Source of the DNA: Desulfovibrio sp. A2
Lineage (GTDB): Bacteria; Desulfobacterota; Desulfovibrionia; Desulfovibrionales; Desulfovibrionaceae
Reading direction: 5' to 3'
DNA: 39,778 nt
NCBI RefSeq assembly: GCF_000226255.1
Contig: NZ_AGFG01000046.1
Coordinates: forward strand, 1 to 39,778
Shown here: one piece after another, positions 1-8,792 of the stretch
Numbering within the stretch: position 1 is the first letter of the stretch
Layout of the letters: every line of letters starts with the position of its first letter
Notes under the pieces: model-generated
The model's database searches: none
What the model was told of the DNA's origin: nothing
Seen by the model: only the letters and a program-made list of their open reading frames with translations
Translations under genes and position numbers: made by a program

Positions 1-120
1 CATCCCCCCAAACTTTTCATTCGGGGTGTGGGAGGGGCCGAGGGCGCCGTGCCCCCTCTGTACGGGGGTGCAGGGGGCAAAGCCCACTGCCCGCCGGAGG
101 CGTACAAAAAACAGCAGCCG
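1..120. repeat. GC-rich palindromic intergenic element at left window edge
   Basis: This is the 3' flank of the minus-strand histidine kinase. It contains short self-complementary blocks: CCCCCT then GGGGG around 53-67, and a GTGCAGGGGGCAAAGCCCACTGC-like hairpin at about 68-91. On the minus strand this is followed upstream by a run of T (TTTTTTG, plus-strand A's at 107-112). I see no gene in it. It resembles the G/C-rich stem-loop repeats commonly found between genes of Desulfovibrio-type genomes; that comparison is from memory. It may act as a terminator for the kinase gene. Confidence 0.35.
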
Positions 121-1821
121 CTACCGCAAGTTGAGCAGGGTATCCTGCGTGAAGGCGGGCGGCGCGGTGGGCAGGAACACGGTGAAGGTGGCCCCGCTGC
201 CGGGGGTGCTTTCCGCCACGATGCGGCCGCCGAGTTTTTCCATGATCGAATAGCAGATGGCGAGGCCGAGGCCGGTGCCTTCGCCCGCCTTCTTGGTGGT
301 GTAGAACGGGTCGAAGATATGTTCGAGCACCTCGGGCGCGATGCCGCCGCCGGTGTCGCTGACGGCCACGAACACTTCGTCGCCGCGCTCGGTGGCTCCG
401 GTGCGCACGGTGATGGAGCCGCCCTGGCCCACGGCGTCGATGGCGTTGTCGAGCACGTTCAGGATCACCTGCTGCACCTGGGCGGTGTCGGTGGTGATGG
501 CGGGAAGTTCGGCGTCGAAGTCTTTGATGATGCTGATGTTGCGGTGCAGGGCTTCGCTTTCCAGAAACTTCACGGTCTGCTCGGTCAGCACGTTGAGGGG
601 CACGTCCTCCTGCATGGGTTCCATGCGGCGGCCAAAACCCAGCATGCGGTGGGTGATGCCCTTGGCCCGGTCCACGTGCTGCTCGATCTTGTTGGCGGCC
701 TCCTCGATCTCGGCGTGGTGGGCCATGCGGGCGGTGTCCTCTTCGGACAGCAGGTCGCGGATCCACCCGGCGTTCTCGCGGATGAGCATGAGCGGGTTGT
801 TGACCTCGTGCGCCACCCCGGCGGCCAGCTTGCCGAGGGCGGCCATCTTGCTGGACTGCATGAGCGAGGCGTCGAGCCGAGACTGTCTGCGGTCGGCCTC
901 GATGACCTTGTTCACGATGACCCGGGTGGTGAAGAAGGTGCCCAGGCAGATCACCACCACCCCGCCCAACAGGAACAGCACCACGATGAACTGAGTCTGC
1001 GCCAGGGGGGAGAGGGGCTCGCGCGGGTCGTCCATGACCACCAGCAGCCAGGGCATGTTCTCGAGCCAGGTCATGCCGGTGATCATGGGGCGGCCGTCGG
1101 CGTTGGCCACGGTGTCCACCACCACCCCGCGCTTGGCCCTGTCGGGCATGGTCATGCGCAGGCCGGGTTTGGTCATGATGGCGCCGTTGTTGCGCGAATC
1201 GGATTGCAGGGTGCCGTCGGTGCCCAGCAGGAAGGCGTCGCTGTTGGTGCCGGAGTAGGCGCGGTGCAGCATGGCGCTGACGGCGGCGGAATCGATGGTG
1301 GCGCGCAGTATCCACGCCCGGCCGTTCTCGCGGCGCATGACCGCGATGATGAAGTGCGGAAAGCGGCGAAAGCCCGTGAACACGTCGCTGACATACTGGC
1401 CCTTCAGCATCACCTCGTGGAACCACGGCTCGTCGCGGTAGTTGGCGGCCTCCAGCGAATAGGGGCCCACGTAGGCCACGTGCTCGCCCTGGTCGTTGAT
1501 GACGCCGAGGTCCACGTAGGAACGGGCATTGGACTGGATGACCCCGAAGATGGTCCCCAACTGGGCGGAGTCGGACAGATCGCGGAACGAATGGGTCCAG
1601 GCCAGGCTCTTGATCTGCGAGACGCGCTCGGCAAGGAAGGTGTCCAGCGCGCGGCGCTTGCTTTCGGTCACCGCCTCGATGCCCGAGACCATGCGCTCGT
1701 GGTAGGTCTTGGAAAACTGGAGATGGATGAAGAAGCCCAGCGCGAAGAGCGGCACGAGCGAAAAGGCGAGCATGGCGAAGGTGAGCCTGCGCCGCAGCCT
1801 GGTGTATCCGCCGATGTCCAT
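121..1821 (-). CDS. Membrane sensor histidine kinase with periplasmic Cache-type domain
   Basis: 566 aa. A transmembrane helix at about residues 13-34 and another at about 277-300 enclose a ~240-residue extracytoplasmic sensor region. The WF.EV......S.VF.G fragment in that region resembles double-Cache (dCACHE_1) ligand-binding domains. The cytoplasmic part holds a HisKA-type dimerisation segment with phospho-acceptor His338 (GVAHEVNNPL), then an HATPase_c domain with N box (NVLDNAID), G1 (DTGGGI), F (FDPFYTTK) and G2 (GEGTGLGLAI) motifs. All catalytic motifs look intact, so it should autophosphorylate. The chosen ATG at 1821 has GGAGG five bases upstream; reading further upstream gives only Arg/Pro-rich translation. 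It is the last gene of a minus-strand series behind the PEP-synthase-like gene and the single-domain receiver at 5155-5628, its most likely phosphotransfer partner (inference). No HAMP domain is obvious after the second membrane helix. The ligand is unknown. Confidence 0.9.
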   Translation of the reverse strand: MDIGGYTRLRRRLTFAMLAFSLVPLFALGFFIHLQFSKTYHERMVSGIEAVTESKRRALDTFLAERVSQIKSLAWTHSFRDLSDSAQLGTIFGVIQSNARSYVDLGVINDQGEHVAYVGPYSLEAANYRDEPWFHEVMLKGQYVSDVFTGFRRFPHFIIAVMRRENGRAWILRATIDSAAVSAMLHRAYSGTNSDAFLLGTDGTLQSDSRNNGAIMTKPGLRMTMPDRAKRGVVVDTVANADGRPMITGMTWLENMPWLLVVMDDPREPLSPLAQTQFIVVLFLLGGVVVICLGTFFTTRVIVNKVIEADRRQSRLDASLMQSSKMAALGKLAAGVAHEVNNPLMLIRENAGWIRDLLSEEDTARMAHHAEIEEAANKIEQHVDRAKGITHRMLGFGRRMEPMQEDVPLNVLTEQTVKFLESEALHRNISIIKDFDAELPAITTDTAQVQQVILNVLDNAIDAVGQGGSITVRTGATERGDEVFVAVSDTGGGIAPEVLEHIFDPFYTTKKAGEGTGLGLAICYSIMEKLGGRIVAESTPGSGATFTVFLPTAPPAFTQDTLLNLR

Positions 1822-2228
1822 CCAGCCTCCGTGAGCGGGCCGCCCGCCAAAGGGGCGTCCGGAAAAAGGCCGCCTCGAAAGAGGGGCATGGGGGCGGGGA
1901 AGAAGAAACCGCCGCGTCCCGGCTGCGCCTGCCCTTCGCGAATGGCGCGAATGGCGCACCTGTCGCATACGTCGCGATGTCGGCACATCCGTTTCGCATA
2001 TGGCACGCCGGGACACCGGCGCGGCAACCTCACGCCCCCGCAGTGCATCCGTGGAACACGGGCCGCGCAGGGGTCACCCCATGTGCGACAATTATCCGAT
2101 CATCCTGAATTTTACAATCGCCGGAACCGCCCATTCCGGAAACGCCCGTTTCGCCGTGCCGCCTGCGCCAGGAATATGCCCTACATTTGGAGGAACCTGG
2201 GGAACCCTGAGGAACCTGACAGCCTCGC
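1822..2228. other. 407-bp gene-free spacer
   Basis: This lies between the start of the histidine kinase and the end of the PEP-synthase-like gene, both on the minus strand. It should hold the kinase promoter, but I cannot pick a convincing -35/-10 pair. Its only structured element is the set of three 10-bp tandem repeats at 2191-2220. Open frames across it are low-complexity Arg/Pro translations and are not credible genes. Confidence 0.5.
2191..2220. repeat. Three imperfect 10-bp tandem repeats
   Basis: AGGAACCTGG, GGAACCCTGA and GGAACCTGAC follow one another directly, only nine bases beyond the stop codon of the PEP-synthase-like gene (its 3' side on the minus strand). No coding role is apparent. 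Confidence 0.6.
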
Positions 2229-4979
2229 TCAGACCGGGGCGGCAGGGTCCACCGCCCGGCGCGGCCGGGCATCATCACCAGACGAGGCCTGGTCGGCCTC
2301 TTGCTCGCGTTCGGCCGCGGCGGCCTCCTCCAGCAGGAGGCGGCAGTCGGCCAGCATGGCCGCGCGCCGCTCGGCCAGCTGCGGCCCATCGTTCATGATC
2401 ATGTCCAACTGGCGGGTATGGATGGTCATGTACCCGGCCACCAGCAGCATATGCAGGGCATCCGCCTCTGGCAGGTTCTCGATGCGGGCCGACAGCGCGT
2501 CGCGCCGCACCGTGCAGGTGAAGCCGAATTCCTCCAGCAGCCCGGCCACGAACTCCACCCGGCGCACCCGGCGCTCGATGTTGGCGGCCCCCCCGCGCAA
2601 CTGGAAGACCACGTAGTTCTCGGGCGTGCGCTCGCCCACCAGCGATTCCACGGCCACGAAATGAAACCCGAAGCGCGAATGCAGGCTGCAATAGTTGCGC
2701 GAAACCATGAAGTAGTTGCGCTCGGTGAAGAACGCGGACTGCGCGGCCGGGTCCAGATGCGGGTTGGCCGTGGCCTCGAACATCACCGACAAAAAGCCCT
2801 TGGCGTCCACCGGCGGCGGCCCTTGCCACGGCACCGCGTTCATGCCGCGCCACAGGGCGCGCATGGGCACCGAGGTTATCCGGGCCACGGGCACCAGCGG
2901 GCCGTTGACCTCGCCGTCGAAGCCGTCGTCCAGGTTGACCACCCAGAACTGCTTGGGCACGTCGCACTGCAACTGCTTGACCCGCTGCGGCGCGTGGCGC
3001 TGCTGCGAGCCGAAGCGGAACATCTCGGCCACGGCCTTTTCGTGGCAGAACCGCCCCAGATCGTGAAAGGTGCGGCAGTTGGCGGACTTGAAATCGGGCG
3101 AATCCGGGTCCAGGGTCAGGGGCAGCATGTGGTGGGCGGCGGCGTCCAGGGCCTGCAACACCGGGCTGCCGGGCATGAAGTTGCATTCCGGCGGCCCCGA
3201 TTCGACGAAGGATTCGATGCGGCCGGGGTAGATCACGCCCACGTCGCCGTGCACGGTGACCATGGCCCCCTGCTCCAGGATATCCAGCGGGCTGCCCTGC
3301 CGGAACGGGCCGAACACGGCGGGCTTGCCGAATTCGCGGGCCACGGCGGCCAGCTGGCTGGAAAGGCGGCCCCGCTCGGCCACCACGGCGGCGGCGCGGT
3401 CCAGCAGCATGCCCCAGTCGGCCAGGTCGCGCGCCACCACCAGCACCGCGCCGTCCGGAAAGGAACGCACGTCGTCGCGCTCGCGCACGATGTGCACCGG
3501 CCCGGCCACCACGCCCGGCCCGGCGGTGACCCCGCCGTCCAGCAGCGCCGGGGGCGGGCACTCGGTCTGCGCGGCGTCTTCGGCCTCGGATTCGGCGTAG
3601 CTTTCGGGCAGGTGCGCGCGCGGCGCGGGCAGGGGCCGGGCGTGCAGCAGCGAGACGGAGCCATCCGGCTCCAGCAGCCAGTCGATCTCCTGCGGCAGGC
3701 CGCAGCGCTCTTCCACGGCCAGGGCCAGCTCCGCCACGGCGCGGGCCGCCGCGTCGTCCAGCACCGGGGCGGAAGCGCCATGAGCAATGCTGCGCAGCCG
3801 CACCGAGCCGCCCGCGCGGCAGACGTGGTAGGCGTCCACGTCGTGCGCGCCGTCCTCCACGGCCTCGGACAGGCCGCGCGCGGCGTAGACGTGCACCGAG
3901 GTGTCGCGGGCGTGCAGGGGGTTGCCGGTGTAGGCGATGCCCCCGGCCACCGGGGCCTCCACGGCAAAGCAGCCCACGCACACGCAGGTGCCCGCGTCGC
4001 GCAGGCCCCGGTTGCGGCGATAGGCGATGGCCTGGGGCGAATACTTCAGGGCCAGGGTGGCGCGCAGCCCGTCCAGCACGCGCTGCCTGTCGGCCTCGGG
4101 ATCGGCGTCCCCGAACAGCGGGATGGACGGCCCCCACAGGGTCATGCCGCCCGCGTCGTCGTCGCCCCCTTCCCGCACGCCGGTGGAGCCCTGCGGCCAC
4201 ACCCGCCCGCGCAGCAGCAGGCGCATGTCGCGCTCGTGCGCGCCGGGCCGCGCGGCCACGCGGGTCCGCAGGGCGGACAGCGCGTCCAGCACCGCCCCGG
4301 ACACCTCGGCGGGCACATCCGCCTGCAGGATCAGTCCGGCGATGGAGGGCGAAAGGTCCAGCAGGTTGTCCGGCCGGATGCCGCCGGACGCCTGCACCCG
4401 CCGCCCGATCTCCTCCTGCAGGCCTTCGTGCCGGAACAGCCGCTGGCAGGCGGCCGCGGTGACGATGAACCCGTCGGGCACGCCGCCGCCCGGCATACCG
4501 GATGCGGTCGACATGTCGGACGCGCCGCGCGGGGCCAACGCCGCGCGCAGCGCCCCCAGCCGGGTCAGGGCCGGGTCCGCAAGGTCGGGCAGGGCAAGAT
4601 CCGGATGGCCGAACGGCAGGGCAAGCGGGCCGTCCATGGTGGCCGGGCGGCCATAGACGATGGCCGAAACCTCGGCCTGGATGGCGTCGAAGCGGGCGGA
4701 AAGCTCGGGGTAGCGGCCGGGGGCCAGTTCGTCCAACTGGCGGATGCACTGGAAGACCTGGGTGGTGATGCGGGTGCACAGGGCGCGCACCGTCTGCATG
4801 CCGAAGGGATGGACGCAGCACAGGGCCAGTTCCATCTCGGTCATCACTTCCTGCAGCTTGGCCCAAGCGTTGAGCACCAGCTTGAAGCGGTGGTAGCGCG
4901 CCGCGAAGGCCTCTTCGGCGGCGGCGCGTTCCTCGTCCCGCCGCTTGCGGCGGAAGGGCAGCCAGCAGAACAGCCCCAT
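2229..4979 (-). CDS. PEP synthase-like protein lacking the catalytic swivelling His
   Basis: 916 aa. After a ~160-residue helical N-terminus comes a region like the PPDK/PEP-synthase ATP-grasp domain: a PDGFIVT..AC..LF entry at about 165, the VAGGIAYTGNPL segment near 350, and a closing EIDWLL...LLHARPL near 445. A PEP-utilising mobile (swivelling) domain follows at about 475-590, and then a ~320-residue C-terminal region I do not recognise. In active family members the mobile domain carries a phospho-accepting His (G-x-x-S-H-A-A pattern). Here the aligned segment reads GRLSSQLAAVARE, with Gln542 (codon at 3354-3356) in the His position. The usual VRSSA..ED ATP-site motif is also replaced. 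Normal PEP-synthase chemistry is therefore unlikely; a regulatory or binding role is possible. The start is the ATG at 4979, preceded by AGGA; an in-frame upstream extension looks non-coding. It lies between a receiver protein and a histidine kinase gene. Confidence 0.8.
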   Translation of the reverse strand: MGLFCWLPFRRKRRDEERAAAEEAFAARYHRFKLVLNAWAKLQEVMTEMELALCCVHPFGMQTVRALCTRITTQVFQCIRQLDELAPGRYPELSARFDAIQAEVSAIVYGRPATMDGPLALPFGHPDLALPDLADPALTRLGALRAALAPRGASDMSTASGMPGGGVPDGFIVTAAACQRLFRHEGLQEEIGRRVQASGGIRPDNLLDLSPSIAGLILQADVPAEVSGAVLDALSALRTRVAARPGAHERDMRLLLRGRVWPQGSTGVREGGDDDAGGMTLWGPSIPLFGDADPEADRQRVLDGLRATLALKYSPQAIAYRRNRGLRDAGTCVCVGCFAVEAPVAGGIAYTGNPLHARDTSVHVYAARGLSEAVEDGAHDVDAYHVCRAGGSVRLRSIAHGASAPVLDDAAARAVAELALAVEERCGLPQEIDWLLEPDGSVSLLHARPLPAPRAHLPESYAESEAEDAAQTECPPPALLDGGVTAGPGVVAGPVHIVRERDDVRSFPDGAVLVVARDLADWGMLLDRAAAVVAERGRLSSQLAAVAREFGKPAVFGPFRQGSPLDILEQGAMVTVHGDVGVIYPGRIESFVESGPPECNFMPGSPVLQALDAAAHHMLPLTLDPDSPDFKSANCRTFHDLGRFCHEKAVAEMFRFGSQQRHAPQRVKQLQCDVPKQFWVVNLDDGFDGEVNGPLVPVARITSVPMRALWRGMNAVPWQGPPPVDAKGFLSVMFEATANPHLDPAAQSAFFTERNYFMVSRNYCSLHSRFGFHFVAVESLVGERTPENYVVFQLRGGAANIERRVRRVEFVAGLLEEFGFTCTVRRDALSARIENLPEADALHMLLVAGYMTIHTRQLDMIMNDGPQLAERRAAMLADCRLLLEEAAAAEREQEADQASSGDDARPRRAVDPAAPV

Positions 4980-5154
4980 GACGGTGTTCCTAGAGCAGAA
5001 TATGTTTGCGAAGCGCCCCGGGCCACGGAGAAACACGGTTTCGCCCGCGTCTGCACGGCGGGCCGGGCCGGGGCGCGGGCGGCGCATGACGCCGACCGGG
5101 CATGTGCAACAGGTACGTGACGGCCGGAATGTCCCGGCCGCGCCGCGAGGCTCC

Positions 5155-5628
5155 CTACGCGCCCCTGCGCGCGGCAGCCCTGCGGTCAAGCTGGCACTGA
5201 GTGTAGGCGTCTTCTATCTTGAACAGCAGTTCGTCGAAATCGGTGGGCTTCATCAGGTAGCCGAAGGCGCCAAGACGCATGCCCTCCACCGCCACCTCCA
5301 TGTCGGCGTGGCCGGAGAGCATGATCACCTCCACACCGGGAAATTCGGCGCGGATGCGTTCCAGCGCGCGCATGCCGCCCATGCCCGGCATCTTCACGTC
5401 CATGACCACCACGTCGGCCCCCTGGCGGGCCAGGTGTTCCAGCGCTTCTTCGCCGCTGGCGGCGCGCGCGGCGGCAAAGCCGCGCTTGCCCAGGCGCAGG
5501 GCCAGCATCTCGGTGCTTTCGGGCTCGTCGTCCACCAGCAGGATGCGGGGCAGCGCGCGCGGTTCGCCCCGGCCAGAACCGGAATGGGCGTCGCCGGATG
5601 GCGCGTCGGAAATCGGCGTGTCGGTCAT
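5155..5628 (-). CDS. Single-domain response regulator (receiver only)
   Basis: 157 aa: a ~27-residue flexible leader and one CheY-like receiver. Acidic pocket Asp33/Asp34, phospho-acceptor Asp77 (VVVMDVKMPGMGG), Ser105 (MLSGHAD) and Lys127 (YLMKPTD) are all present, so it should be phosphorylatable. There is no output domain; the C-terminus ends in an Arg/Ala tail. The ATG at 5628 has GGGAGG five bases upstream on the minus strand. It is the first gene of a minus-strand set followed by the PEP-synthase-like gene and a histidine kinase. Inference: it relays the kinase signal by protein contact, and the PEP-synthase-like protein is a possible target. It is transcribed divergently from the kinase at 5888. 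Confidence 0.92.
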   Translation of the reverse strand: MTDTPISDAPSGDAHSGSGRGEPRALPRILLVDDEPESTEMLALRLGKRGFAAARAASGEEALEHLARQGADVVVMDVKMPGMGGMRALERIRAEFPGVEVIMLSGHADMEVAVEGMRLGAFGYLMKPTDFDELLFKIEDAYTQCQLDRRAAARRGA

Positions 5629-5796
5629 GAGGCCTCCCGGCAGCAGGGTGACGGCGCAAAAGGCCGCCCGCCCTGCCTTCCTACCGTTCTTTGGCATGCG
5701 CCACAAGGTGGCTGGACGCATGGCGGCGGCGCTCTCATGCTGGTGGCGGGGGCGCGCGGCAACGGCAGCCGCGCCCGCGCGGGCCCCTGCATCTCG

Positions 5797-5825
5797 TTGT
5801 TCCCGCGCGGGATTTGGGCTAGAAC
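5797..5825 (+). promoter_or_regulatory. Possible sigma-70-type promoter for the kinase at 5888
   Basis: TTGTTC at 5797-5802 and TAGAAC at 5820-5825 are separated by exactly 17 bp. Both are partial matches to TTGACA and TATAAT. This would start transcription near 5832, giving a 5' leader of about 55 bases. A GC palindrome (CCCGCGCGGG) sits in the spacer. Pattern match only. Confidence 0.3.
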
Positions 5826-5887
5826 CGCCTGACACACACGCTTCAACCCCGCGCTGCGGCACACGGGCCTCGGCCCCGGATACCCGT

Positions 5888-7006
5888 ATGGTGAACTGGA
5901 TACTGCCCAGGGTGGTGCGCTTTCGCCCCAGCCTGCGCGTGCGCATCGGCCTGCTGCTGGCCGCGCTGGCGGCCACCTCCATGGCCGCCGCCGCGCTGCC
6001 GCTGCTCATGGCCAGCGGTCGGCTGTCCCTGCCCACGCCCTTCGGCACGTGGACGGCCAACCCCGCCACCGACGCCCTGGGGCTGATGCTGGTGATCCTG
6101 TTCCTGGCCGGGCTGCTGGCCGTGGTGGTGTTCCGGCAGGTGCTGGGGCCCATCCGCCGCCTGGCGCTGGAAGGGCTGGAAGACGCCGAAGCCTACGGCA
6201 ACGAGGTGGAGGTGCTGGACCGCCGCCTGCGCCACCTGCTGGACACCATGCACCGCACCCAGGTGCAGCTGGAAGAAAGCCACGAAACCCTGCGCCAGAC
6301 CGAAAAGCTGGCCCTGGTGGGCAAGCTGGCCGCGGGGGTGGCCCATTCCATCCGCAACCCGCTGACCTCGGTGAAGCTGCGCCTGTTCGCGCTGGAACGC
6401 AGCCTGAAGCTGGGGCCGGACCAGAAGGAACAGCGGGAGGACTTCGAGGTCATCGCCGCCGAAATCCGCCATCTGGACGCCATCGTCACCAACTTTCTGG
6501 AATTCTCGCGCCGCCCGCGCTTGCGCATGCAGCCGGTCAGCCCGTCCGACGTGGTGGACATGACCCTGCAACTGCTCAAGCACCGCCTGGAATCGTTCAA
6601 CGTGGCGGTTGCCGTGCACCGCGCCGAACGCCTGCCCGAGGTGGACGGCGACGCCGAGCAGCTCAAGGAAGCGCTGGTCAACCTCATCCTGAACGCGTGC
6701 GAGGCCATGGGCTACGACGGCACGCTGGACATCACCGAAGAAAAAGGCATCATCAATCCCTTGGGCCGGGCCGTGGTCATTCGCATCGCCGACAGCGGCC
6801 CCGGCGTGCCCCCGCACATCCGCGACGAGGTCTTCCAGCCGTTCTTCAGCACCAAGGAAGAAGGCACCGGCCTCGGCCTGCCCATCGCCCGGCGCATCTT
6901 CGAGGAGCATGGGGGCTGGCTGCACCTGCATTCGGCGCACGGCAAGGGGGCCACCTTCGTCATCGTGTTGCCCGCCCGCAAGGACGACTCATGGCTAAGA
7001 TCCTGA
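5888..7006 (+). CDS. Two-TM sensor histidine kinase, cognate of the sigma-54 activator downstream
   Basis: 372 aa. Transmembrane helices at about 19-42 and 64-83 flank a very short (~20 aa) external loop, so the signal is probably sensed in or near the membrane or in the cytoplasm. A linker with HAMP-like position and a coiled coil (100-140) lead to His153 (VAHSIRNPLTS), an N box (NLILNACEA), G1 (DSGPGVP), F (FQPFFSTK) and G2 (EEGTGLGLPIA). The sequence resembles NtrB/ZraS-type kinases that pair with NtrC-type regulators. The ATG at 5888 sits just before the first membrane helix; I see no strong Shine-Dalgarno. The 3' end overlaps the next gene by 16 bases, so translation is probably coupled and the two form one two-component system. 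Signal unknown. Confidence 0.9.
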   Translation: MVNWILPRVVRFRPSLRVRIGLLLAALAATSMAAAALPLLMASGRLSLPTPFGTWTANPATDALGLMLVILFLAGLLAVVVFRQVLGPIRRLALEGLEDAEAYGNEVEVLDRRLRHLLDTMHRTQVQLEESHETLRQTEKLALVGKLAAGVAHSIRNPLTSVKLRLFALERSLKLGPDQKEQREDFEVIAAEIRHLDAIVTNFLEFSRRPRLRMQPVSPSDVVDMTLQLLKHRLESFNVAVAVHRAERLPEVDGDAEQLKEALVNLILNACEAMGYDGTLDITEEKGIINPLGRAVVIRIADSGPGVPPHIRDEVFQPFFSTKEEGTGLGLPIARRIFEEHGGWLHLHSAHGKGATFVIVLPARKDDSWLRS

Positions 7007-8457
7007 TCGTCGACGACGAACTGCAACTGCGCCAGAGCTTCCAGCGCCTGCTGGCCGGCGAGGGGCATGACGTGCGCGCCGCATCCACCGGCGAGCAGGG
7101 CATAAAGCTGGTGCGCGAGGAATTGCCCGACCTCGTGATCATGGACGTGCGCATGCCGGGCATGGACGGCCTGACCGCCCTGCGCGCCATCCGCGAGATA
7201 GACGCCCGCCTGCCGGTGGTCATCATGACCGCCTATTCCACCACCGAGACCGCCATCGAGGCCACCAAGCTGGGGGCCTTCGACTACATCCTGAAGCCGT
7301 TCGAGATCCCGGACATCCTCGCGCTCATCGAGCAGGCCGTGGAAGCGGGACGCCGCATGCGCGCCCGCGTGGACATGATGGCCGATGGCGCGGACGGCGA
7401 AGGCGGCGGGCAGGCCCCGCTGGGCGAGGCCCTGGTGGGCACCAGCCGGGCCATGCACCAGGTGTACAAGGCCATCGGCCGGGCCGCGCCCACCGACGCG
7501 CTGGTGCTGGTGCGGGGCGAATCGGGCACCGGCAAGGAACTGGTGGCCCGCGCCGTGTACCAGCACAGCCTGCGCGGCCAGAAGCCGTTCCTGGTCATCA
7601 ACTGCGTGGCCATCCCGGACACGCTGCTGGAAAGCGAGCTGTTCGGCTACGAGAAGGGGGCCTTCACCGGGGCCACCAACCGCCGGGTGGGCAAGATAGA
7701 ACAGGCGGGCGGCGGCACGGTGTTCCTGGACGAAATCGGCGACATGCCCATGGGCATCCAGGCCAAGCTGCTGCGCCTGCTGCAGGAAAAGCAGATCGAA
7801 CGGTTGGGCGGCAGGCAGCCCATTCCGGTGGACGTGCGCATCATCGCCGCCACCAACACCGACCTTGAGGCCGCCGTGGCCGACGGGCGCTTTCGCGAAG
7901 ACCTGTACTACCGACTGAAGGTGGTCACCCTGTGGCTGCCCCCCCTGCGCGAACGCCGCGAGGACATCCCCCCGCTGGCCCGCTACTTTCTGGCCCGCTT
8001 CTCGCGCGAGATGGACATGCCGAACCCCGGCATCACCCCCGAGGCGCTGGCCTACCTGGAAGCGCAACCGTGGCCGGGCAACGTGCGCGAGCTGGGCAAC
8101 ACCGTGCACAAGGCGCTGGTGTTCAGCCGGGGCGGCCCGCTGGGCGAGCCGGACCTGAAGCAGGCGCTGGAGGCCAGCCGGGGCATCCGGCCCGGCAGCG
8201 AAGGCCCGGCCTGCGACCTTTCGCTGGCGGCCGACCAGACCATGCAGGAGCTCATCCGCCGCACCCTCAGCGAAAGCGACGGCGACAACGTGTTCGACGC
8301 GCTGATGGACCACGTGGGGCGGCTGGTGGTGCGCGAGGCGCTGCACCTCACCGGGGGCAACCGCACCCGCGCCGCCCGCCTGCTGGGGCTTTCGCGCCCC
8401 ACCCTGCTGGCCAAGATAGAAAAATACGGGCTGCGCATCGAAACCCAGGTATCCTGA
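6991..8457 (+). CDS. Sigma-54-dependent response regulator, NtrC family
   Basis: 488 aa with the full NtrC layout. The receiver domain (1-120) has phospho-acceptor Asp52 (IMDVRMPGMDG) and Lys at the KPFEIPD segment. The AAA+ domain (about 147-375) has Walker A GESGTGKE, the sigma-54 contact loop GAFTGA, a Walker B-like VFLDEIGDMP and a PWPGNVREL segment. The C-terminal Fis-type helix-turn-helix contains NRTRAARLLGLSRPTLLAKI. It should activate sigma-54 promoters when phosphorylated by the kinase whose gene it overlaps. Between the AAA+ and Fis parts there is an ~80-residue linker (TMQELIRRTLSESDGDNVFDALMDHV). The target genes are not evident; I found no clear GG-N10-GC promoter in the flanks. 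Two GC-rich stem-loops follow the stop codon. Confidence 0.95.
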   Translation: MAKILIVDDELQLRQSFQRLLAGEGHDVRAASTGEQGIKLVREELPDLVIMDVRMPGMDGLTALRAIREIDARLPVVIMTAYSTTETAIEATKLGAFDYILKPFEIPDILALIEQAVEAGRRMRARVDMMADGADGEGGGQAPLGEALVGTSRAMHQVYKAIGRAAPTDALVLVRGESGTGKELVARAVYQHSLRGQKPFLVINCVAIPDTLLESELFGYEKGAFTGATNRRVGKIEQAGGGTVFLDEIGDMPMGIQAKLLRLLQEKQIERLGGRQPIPVDVRIIAATNTDLEAAVADGRFREDLYYRLKVVTLWLPPLRERREDIPPLARYFLARFSREMDMPNPGITPEALAYLEAQPWPGNVRELGNTVHKALVFSRGGPLGEPDLKQALEASRGIRPGSEGPACDLSLAADQTMQELIRRTLSESDGDNVFDALMDHVGRLVVREALHLTGGNRTRAARLLGLSRPTLLAKIEKYGLRIETQVS

Positions 8458-8465
8458 CGGGGTGG

Positions 8466-8520
8466 CGCATCCGTCCTGCCGGATGCGTCACGCGCCGCAG
8501 GGCCATCTTCCTGCGGCGCG
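8466..8520. terminator. Two consecutive GC-rich stem-loops after the sigma-54 regulator
   Basis: CGCATCCG (8466-8473) pairs with CGGATGCG (8480-8487). An 11-bp perfect stem follows: CGCGCCGCAGG (8491-8501) with CCTGCGGCGCG (8510-8520), loop GCCATCTT. There is no T-run, so this is not a textbook intrinsic terminator. It could stabilise the 3' end or assist Rho-dependent termination. Confidence 0.5.
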
Positions 8521-8713
8521 CAGGTCCGGCGGGCATGGCCCGACTGGCCTGACTGGCCAGCCCGAAGTTTCGCGACAGATCATGCCCGTCTTGCGCGGTT
8601 GCCCGGACAACCAATATCGCCGAACGGCCCGCCATGCCACGAGCCGCGCGGATTTCGCCGTTATCACCCCCTTGTGCTGCGTCCGTTTCTCGGATAGTTG
8701 CAGGACAACGAGG

Positions 8714-8745
8714 GCAAGACTGATATCTTATATTTTTTGCAAGAC
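8714..8745 (+). promoter_or_regulatory. Candidate GntR autoregulatory operator (GCAAGAC / ATCTTAT arms)
   Basis: GCAAGAC occurs at 8714-8720 and again at 8739-8745, with ATCTTAT at 8725-8731 between them. The same two arms, as GTCTTAT|GCAAGAC, form a compact palindrome in the suyA promoter at 20084-20097. Here the ATCTTAT and final GCAAGAC arms are separated by 7 extra bases (ATTTTTT). The element lies about 50 bp before the GntR start codon, as expected for autoregulation. Binding by this GntR protein is inferred. Confidence 0.5.
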
Positions 8746-8792
8746 TTCGCCCCTCCAAACCTGAACCCGCAGGCTGTCCTGAAGCCCAACAG

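Larger units (their letters stand above)
8458..8792. other. 335-bp intergenic region with hairpins and gntR control sequences
   Basis: The first ~65 bases carry two stem-loops downstream of the sigma-54 regulator gene. The last ~100 bases become AT-richer and contain repeats shared with the suyA promoter, just upstream of the GntR gene. No ORF is credible here. Confidence 0.6.

Noticed and set aside
28..2616. Very long plus-strand open frame (His/Gly/Val-rich) opposite the kinase and PEP-synthase-like genes
   Set aside because: It is the antisense shadow of high-GC genes: low-complexity composition, no recognisable domain, no ribosome site, while the opposite strand encodes clear protein families.
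8466..8520. Riboswitch or structured RNA gene
   Set aside because: Two simple perfect hairpins without conserved riboswitch elements, and located at a gene's 3' end.
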